Part shown: in pieces, positions 6,201-8,777 of the stretch | Position numbering within the stretch: the first letter of the stretch is position 1 | Layout: every line of letters starts with the position of its first letter | NCBI GenBank assembly: GCA_028718065.1 | Contig: JAQUMP010000121.1 | Span: 1 to 8,777 of the forward strand | Direction of reading: 5' to 3' | Source: Chitinivibrionales bacterium | Lineage (GTDB): Bacteria; Fibrobacterota; Chitinivibrionia; Chitinivibrionales; FEN-1185 | DNA: 8,777 nucleotides | Program-made: the position numbers and the translations under genes | The notes under the pieces: model-generated | What the model saw: only the letters and a program-made list of their open reading frames with translations | The model's database searches: none | What the model was told of the DNA's origin: nothing

Positions 6201-7020
6201 CGTTGTGTATTACATGAATTCGCTCAGCGATCATTCAAACGATTCCGTTGTCGTGATGTTCAGCGAATCCATTAAGGGCGCCAACGGCAGTTCCTTTAAA
6301 GCCTACAATCCGCCGTCGCTTTCCCTGCAGGTCTGGCAAAAGGGCGCGGACGGCAATTTATATGCGGTCGATTCCCTGCTTGAAGGCGTCAACGATTTTT
6401 CCGCGGTCGATTCCAACAGGGTGGTTTTCATAATGACCAACGGGAGGCTAATGTCGGGGTCCGATTATATGAGTATTCGCGTGGAAGCGGCCGGCCGCGA
6501 TTCCGCCTGGCAGATCGTTGACAAAGCGGCTAATAATTATCCGGCTGTCTTCAACCGCCGTGCGCCCGTCATCATGGTCACGCCGCTGCCGGCCATCGTC
6601 CGGGCCGCACCGATGCCCTTTAAGCCCGGCGGTCAACATGCGGACCAGAGCCTTAACCTCAACCTGCCGGGAAAAAATTACGAAAGGGAGCATTTTTATT
6701 ATCGCCAATGGGCGCGTAACGGCCAGGGGACCGTGATGGTTTTTCAGGTTGCCGTGCCCGCAAATCCCGCGGATTCCGTCCGGGCCGATCTTTACATTTA
6801 CGATGTCGTGGGCAACCTGGTCAATCAGGCTTCGAATGCGGGCGATATTCTGCCGCCGGGCTTTCATGTAAATCCGGGAAGCGTGGTCGATTACGATGTT
6901 TACTGGAACGGGCGGAACGCAAAGAGCATGAATGTCGCGCCCGGCGTTTACAAGGTAATGCTTTATTTAAAGTCAAGGAGCAACAGTCAAAAACTGTTCG
7001 GAATCCTGGGCGTGCGGTAA
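3247..7020 (+). CDS. Large secreted fibro-slime domain protein with FlgD-like C-terminus
   Basis: This 1257-residue protein is exported and probably cell-surface associated. Residues 1-28 form a signal peptide (hydrophobic core VVGNLCFIYILIFFCSL, likely cut after SLSA). The fibro-slime domain covers about 36-307; its hallmark is FSFFGDDDMWVFINGKLAVD (236-255) followed by LGGVH, then YWFDLFYTER. Domains of this type in Fibrobacter are linked to surface and cellulose-adhesion proteins; a carbohydrate-binding role here is inference. A long run of Ig-like beta-rich segments follows (about 310-870). An Asp/Asn-rich loop, DTSGNGFLDE (878-887), resembles a calcium-binding loop and opens another beta domain. 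The C-terminus (about 1119-1257; PMPFKPGG, LYIYDVVGNLV, YWNGRN, APGVYKVMLYLK) is FlgD-like, of the kind used as sorting domains in FCB bacteria. No catalytic domain is recognised. The ATG has no strong Shine-Dalgarno site but places the signal peptide correctly. Confidence 0.88.
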   Translation: MNLKPLPIGVVGNLCFIYILIFFCSLSAQVKPDSFYIPVTYYDFKSDGVSNNNWAQGPLTNYGPDGCGVVYTGMVQDTLDRDRKPVFKANLEYNDSINKWFRPSGAPPLSDFGTPVRFNPVTGKWTGLTNYQGRSNEWFYSHTTVTPNMNNIVIYDSIALKLVPAGQPGAGQYTFVRDYAAPPATGFYPLDGRGFGVDPVVWLDSGGEGGTNTTGHNYGFSMEIHRQFTYSGQETFSFFGDDDMWVFINGKLAVDLGGVHCAKPATITLADLATMLDITPGRTYWFDLFYTERKPWGSDIKFTTNIIQPPGIRRITLDVFPNDTVHVLDTVRIHANVLDDTGAVRPDYSSTVQWELLDTSKTLPNPPLAAGITDSVIAWSPLYAWRTVWIIGKVYDDILHKDTLRDTVAIYILPGPPDHLVIEAGANKNASPNRDNPIDTVTLSSLQTTSSVYAVLRDHYQNWVDYSLATAWLSRNADTATAAAGNQAIGQGVISRVGASGSTKIIATNTETRYAAQALTDSTVAKIIPYNYTALRIVVNDSVKISNLSMNTNQDTTLKVQGRRSDNQKWENVSGNWDTTANVHIDPLAPTVANSWSFSPTKPGSGFIKASLSGAPSESIAVNFDCGPPTGMTMTLLTPDSLRIAGDPILTLVQLYNNDGPEPCSFCFPGTGFPDSVWYKDTLGKRPGVAEGDPFLIVDGRTTFLNTGSSAALHDAECFTSGKDTIVTILTNAPFNAANQDSMHRLRGDLGSGLTAATAPFVLHPGPLAALRLEYGNGVPYGDTLTLISPEYASVYSVGYDKYGNRIGLVNADWFVTAALPQPATTRNTRRILFETDGIISGAAGMLTAVALNTNIQDSLYISVRGPLPVISYAKTADTSGNGFLDEIIVHFSKAVTFPKGFSLADISIRNDSVRIGVGGITRFGDTATTMTASLTDSIFVLHLVESATDVPQTGWTPRLTIDSLPDFRDTTVTCLDGAGPVIWRVVYYMNSLSDHSNDSVVVMFSESIKGANGSSFKAYNPPSLSLQVWQKGADGNLYAVDSLLEGVNDFSAVDSNRVVFIMTNGRLMSGSDYMSIRVEAAGRDSAWQIVDKAANNYPAVFNRRAPVIMVTPLPAIVRAAPMPFKPGGQHADQSLNLNLPGKNYEREHFYYRQWARNGQGTVMVFQVAVPANPADSVRADLYIYDVVGNLVNQASNAGDILPPGFHVNPGSVVDYDVYWNGRNAKSMNVAPGVYKVMLYLKSRSNSQKLFGILGVR

Positions 7021-7033
7021 AAACGATTGGGTC

Positions 7034-7052
7034 GGTCAAGTTACCGCGCTGC
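7034..7052 (+). repeat. 19-base near-copy of a NagB-like coding segment
   Basis: This segment matches 7888-7906 in the same orientation with one mismatch (C against G at position 12 of the match). The homology does not extend convincingly on either side. It lies upstream of the toxin-antitoxin pair, with its partner downstream in the NagB-like gene, so the two copies bracket the AT-rich pair. It could be a rearrangement scar or chance. Confidence 0.35.
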
Positions 7053-7118
7053 CACAAAACCACATTCTTTAGGAAATTGTGCAAGCTGGGGACCGAAAAT
7101 TAGCAGAGGGCCGTGAGG

Positions 7119-7146
7119 TTGTCGTTATTGTTTTTCACGCTACACT
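7119..7146 (+). promoter_or_regulatory. Possible promoter of the toxin-antitoxin pair
   Basis: TTGTCG (7119-7124) and TACACT (7141-7146) with a 16-base spacer each match sigma-70 consensus at four of six positions. The pair lies 46 bases before the GTG at 7192. No clear operator palindrome overlaps it, which is a weak point for a self-regulated pair. Confidence 0.33.
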
Positions 7147-7180
7147 ATTAAGCAAGTGCTATTTTATTGGCATCATGAAA

Positions 7181-7185
7181 AAGGA
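7181..7185 (+). promoter_or_regulatory. Ribosome binding site deciding a GTG start
   Basis: AAGGA, within AAAAAGGAT, lies 6 bases before the GTG at 7192 and supports this non-ATG start. A nearby ATG at 7175 is out of frame and reaches a stop within nine codons. Confidence 0.65.
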
Positions 7186-7191
7186 TAACGG

Positions 7192-7518
7192 GTGGAAATA
7201 GAAAAAATCCTTGCGGCTATAGAATCAAATAAAATTAAAATCACTGAGCATGCTGACGAAGAAGCAGTTGATGACCAATTGACATTATCCGAGATCCTTT
7301 ACTCTGTTGAAAACGGAGAAATTATTGAAGATTACCCAACAGACAAACCGTATCCGAGTTGTCTTGTCTTTGGTAAAAATGAGCAAAAAAATCCAATCCA
7401 TTCTGTTTGGGCATATAACAATGCAAATGGCTGGGCCGTATTGATAACGGTTTACCGGCCAGATCCGATACGATGGATTGAATGGAAAACACGGAGGAAT
7501 AAAAATGAAAGCTTTTGA
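7192..7518 (+). CDS. DUF4258 protein, probable toxin of a type II-like pair
   Basis: The 108-residue protein fits DUF4258, a family with a small RelE/ParE-like fold that is usually paired with a YgiT-type zinc-finger protein. Matching blocks are KIKITEHADEEAVDDQLTLSEI (15-36), the 'GEIIEDYPTDKPYPSCLVFG' block (42-61), IHSVWAY (69-75) and VLITVYRPDPIRW (82-94). Toxicity by mRNA cleavage is known for relatives of this fold but is not shown for this protein. Start codon GTG is chosen for its Shine-Dalgarno site. The gene overlaps the next by 14 bases, giving toxin-first order as in MqsRA and HigBA. Local G+C is 90 of 240 bases (7201-7440), well below the neighbours, which suggests horizontal acquisition. 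Confidence 0.82.
   Translation: MEIEKILAAIESNKIKITEHADEEAVDDQLTLSEILYSVENGEIIEDYPTDKPYPSCLVFGKNEQKNPIHSVWAYNNANGWAVLITVYRPDPIRWIEWKTRRNKNESF
7493..7497 (+). promoter_or_regulatory. Ribosome binding site of the YgiT-type gene
   Basis: GGAGG lies inside the end of the DUF4258 gene, 7 bases before the ATG at 7505. It selects this ATG over the in-frame ATG at 7478, which would add nine residues (MNGKHGGIK) inside the toxin gene and has no such site. Confidence 0.75.
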
Positions 7519-7747
7519 AAAATGTCCCGTATGCGGCGGAGAACTTATTGAAAAAGAAGTGGAAAAGCTTCTCCGTGGAGGAAGTGACGTTGCCGTTTTA
7601 CGGGTGAAAGCGGACATTTGTTTGCATTGCGGTGAGCGGCTTTTTTCAGAAGAAACGGTCCAAAAATTTGAACAAATTAGAAATGATCTCACGCATCACC
7701 GGATTGAATCTTTCGAACCTCTTGGTAACGCCTATAAAGCAGCATGA
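7505..7747 (+). CDS. YgiT-type zinc-finger protein, probable antitoxin
   Basis: An 80-residue MqsA N-domain-like protein. Zinc ligands are Cys7 and Cys10 (CPVCGG) and Cys39 and Cys42 (CLHCGE), with a beta-rich linker between them. The end, SFEPLGNAYKAA, resembles the conserved tail of YgiT-type proteins that pair with DUF4258. There is no helix-turn-helix domain like that of full MqsA, so it probably neutralises its partner by direct binding, and its ability to repress the promoter is doubtful. It starts inside the toxin gene (14-base overlap) with a strong Shine-Dalgarno site, favouring antitoxin synthesis. Its TGA stop overlaps the ATG of the next gene as ATGA, so translation may be coupled to the NagB-like gene. 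Confidence 0.82.
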   Translation: MKAFEKCPVCGGELIEKEVEKLLRGGSDVAVLRVKADICLHCGERLFSEETVQKFEQIRNDLTHHRIESFEPLGNAYKAA

Positions 7748-8777
7748 CCTTTAATGGCATGAAACCTAAGCCGATCCCCGCATCCGGCAACGTCGAAGCC
7801 TGGTTTCTCAAGCAGGCCCCCATCCCCTTTTTAGACCGCTCCCGGGAAAAAATTCCCACGCTCGTCGTGGATAATTACGTCGCGCTTGGTCAAGTTACGG
7901 CGCTGCGCTTTCTGGAATGGGTGGCCCAAAACCCCGCGGGCGTGGCGGCGCTGCCCACCGGGCGCTCGCCGGAATATTTTATAAAATGGGTTACCTATTA
8001 CTTGACTAACTGGAAAAAGGAATGCCAAAAAGGCATTGTTGGCGCGATCGGTTTGGGTAAAACCGCGCCGGTTTTTTCCGGCCTCACCTTTGTCCAGTTG
8101 GATGAGTTTTTTCCCATAACCGCCGGGCACGCGCGCTCATTTTACCGCTATGTAAATAAATATTATATCCAGGGGTTCGGGTTTAATCCGCGCAAGGCGC
8201 TTTTTATAAATGCCCCGGAAATCTGCGAAAAAGCGGGCGTCGCCTTTAACGGCAAGACCGGTATCGAGGCCATTTTCCCCGAAGGCAAAATCGATCTTGC
8301 CTTGCGTCAACGGCACCCGATAAGCGAGCTGGAAAATGCGCAGCGCCGCGTTATTAAGTTCGTGGACCAATTTTGCGAGGACTACGAAGATCGCATCCGT
8401 AAACTTGGCGGGATCGGCTTTTTTCTGGGCGGCATCGGTCTGGACGGTCACGTGGCCTTTAACATTAAAGGCTCCAGCCACTTTAGTACGACCCGCCTAA
8501 TCAATCTTAATTACGAAACCCAGGCCGCCGCCGCCCAGGATCTGGGCGGCATGGAAGCCGTGCGTAAAAAAGCGGTCATAACCATAGGGCTCGGCACCAT
8601 CTCCGCTAATCCAAACGTAGTCGCCCTCATTATTGCCGCCGGGCAGAGCAAAGCGCGCGTTATCGCCGACGCCCTGGAGCAAGAGGCTCACATCGATTAT
8701 CCGGCGAGCAGCCTCCAGAAACTCGCGCACGCGCGTTTCTACCTTACCGCAGGCGCGGCCTCCGCTCTTTCAGCGCG
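7744..8777 (+). CDS. NagB-family sugar-phosphate isomerase/deaminase (cut by window edge)
   Basis: The open frame runs off the right edge after 344 codons. It belongs to the NagB/6-phosphogluconolactonase superfamily. Phosphate-loop-like LPTGRSP is at 70-76, LDEFFP with Asp120 corresponds to the NMDEYVG block, and GGIGLDGHVAFN (229-240) gives Asp234 and His236. VITIGLGTI and a 'SLQKLAHARFYL' end follow. In E. coli NagB the triad is Asp141-His143-Glu148; here the Glu position is Ile241. Spacing between motifs is about 15 and 45 residues longer than in E. coli NagB, and the protein already exceeds its 266 residues. It resembles the longer Bacteroidetes-type proteins annotated as glucosamine-6-phosphate isomerase/6-phosphogluconolactonase, some with an added C-terminal domain. 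The reaction is therefore uncertain. The ATG at 7744 overlaps the previous stop; ATG at 7759 is an alternative. G+C is 63 of 120 at 7921-8040, normal for the host. Confidence 0.82.
   Translation, partial: MTFNGMKPKPIPASGNVEAWFLKQAPIPFLDRSREKIPTLVVDNYVALGQVTALRFLEWVAQNPAGVAALPTGRSPEYFIKWVTYYLTNWKKECQKGIVGAIGLGKTAPVFSGLTFVQLDEFFPITAGHARSFYRYVNKYYIQGFGFNPRKALFINAPEICEKAGVAFNGKTGIEAIFPEGKIDLALRQRHPISELENAQRRVIKFVDQFCEDYEDRIRKLGGIGFFLGGIGLDGHVAFNIKGSSHFSTTRLINLNYETQAAAAQDLGGMEAVRKKAVITIGLGTISANPNVVALIIAAGQSKARVIADALEQEAHIDYPASSLQKLAHARFYLTAGAASALSA
7888..7906 (+). repeat. Partner of the 19-base near-repeat, inside the NagB-like gene
   Basis: GGTCAAGTTACGGCGCTGC encodes part of the early NagB-like protein (around LGQVTALR) and matches 7034-7052 at 18 of 19 bases. 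Because it is in frame within a conserved gene, this copy is probably the original and the upstream one the displaced fragment, if the match is not chance. Confidence 0.35.

Larger units (their letters stand above)
7021..7191. other. Spacer before the toxin-antitoxin pair
   Basis: These 171 bases hold no gene that I can support and no clear hairpin terminator for the fibro-slime gene. They include GGTCAAGTTACCGCGCTGC (7034-7052), which matches 18 of 19 bases inside the NagB-like gene (7888-7906). They also hold a weak promoter-like pair for the toxin gene (7119-7146). Composition falls toward the toxin gene. Confidence 0.4.

Noticed and set aside
7478..7504. Nine-codon N-terminal extension of the YgiT-type protein
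   Set aside because: The ATG at 7505 has GGAGG 7 bases upstream and gives the family's usual start close before CPVCGG.
7831..8730. Three minus-strand open frames across the right end
   Set aside because: The plus strand is open throughout and gives NagB-family motifs; the minus frames are shadows of it.

Overview
The window looks like a piece of a Fibrobacterota-type chromosome (Fibrobacter/Chitinispirillum relatives). The main pointer is the large secreted protein at 3247-7020. It carries a fibro-slime domain, a family best known from Fibrobacter, followed by Ig-like segments and a FlgD-like C-terminal domain of the kind common in FCB-group secreted proteins. The host assignment is an inference; no rRNA or other phylogenetic marker is present. 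Hand counts of G+C are about 50-58% in the core genes, but near 37% in a toxin-antitoxin pair and in the 5' part of an ATPase gene.

Left part (1-2940). The start of an acetyl-CoA synthetase gene (acs, minus strand) runs off the left edge. A 333-base intergenic region follows, then a small plus-strand gene for a 58-residue single-pass membrane protein with an N-terminal CxxC. It meets, tail to tail with only 7 bases between, a minus-strand pair: a PflX/COG1313-type radical SAM protein and, 42 bases upstream of it, a COG1373-type AAA ATPase with a DUF4143 C-terminal region. The ATPase has the clearest promoter in the window, and its -10 box is so close to the ATG that the mRNA should be leaderless or nearly so.

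Middle part (2898-7020). A 349-base divergent intergenic region holds the ATPase promoter, short AT-rich repeats, a perfect 9-bp-arm palindrome, and a second copy of a terminator-like element also found in the first intergenic region. It leads into the 1257-residue fibro-slime protein, probably exported and surface associated.

Right part (7021-8777). An AT-rich type II toxin-antitoxin-like pair (DUF4258 protein, then YgiT-type zinc-finger protein, overlapping by 14 bases) is followed, with an ATGA stop/start overlap, by a NagB-family sugar-phosphate isomerase/deaminase gene that runs off the right edge. The NagB-like protein keeps the Asp-His pair of the active site but lacks the Glu of the classical glucosamine-6-phosphate deaminase triad, so its reaction is uncertain.

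The genes do not form one pathway. No CRISPR array, tRNA, rRNA, insertion sequence or phage gene was seen. The most interesting points are the coupling of the toxin-antitoxin pair to the NagB-like gene, the leaderless ATPase promoter, the shared terminator-like repeat and the 3022-3043 palindrome.
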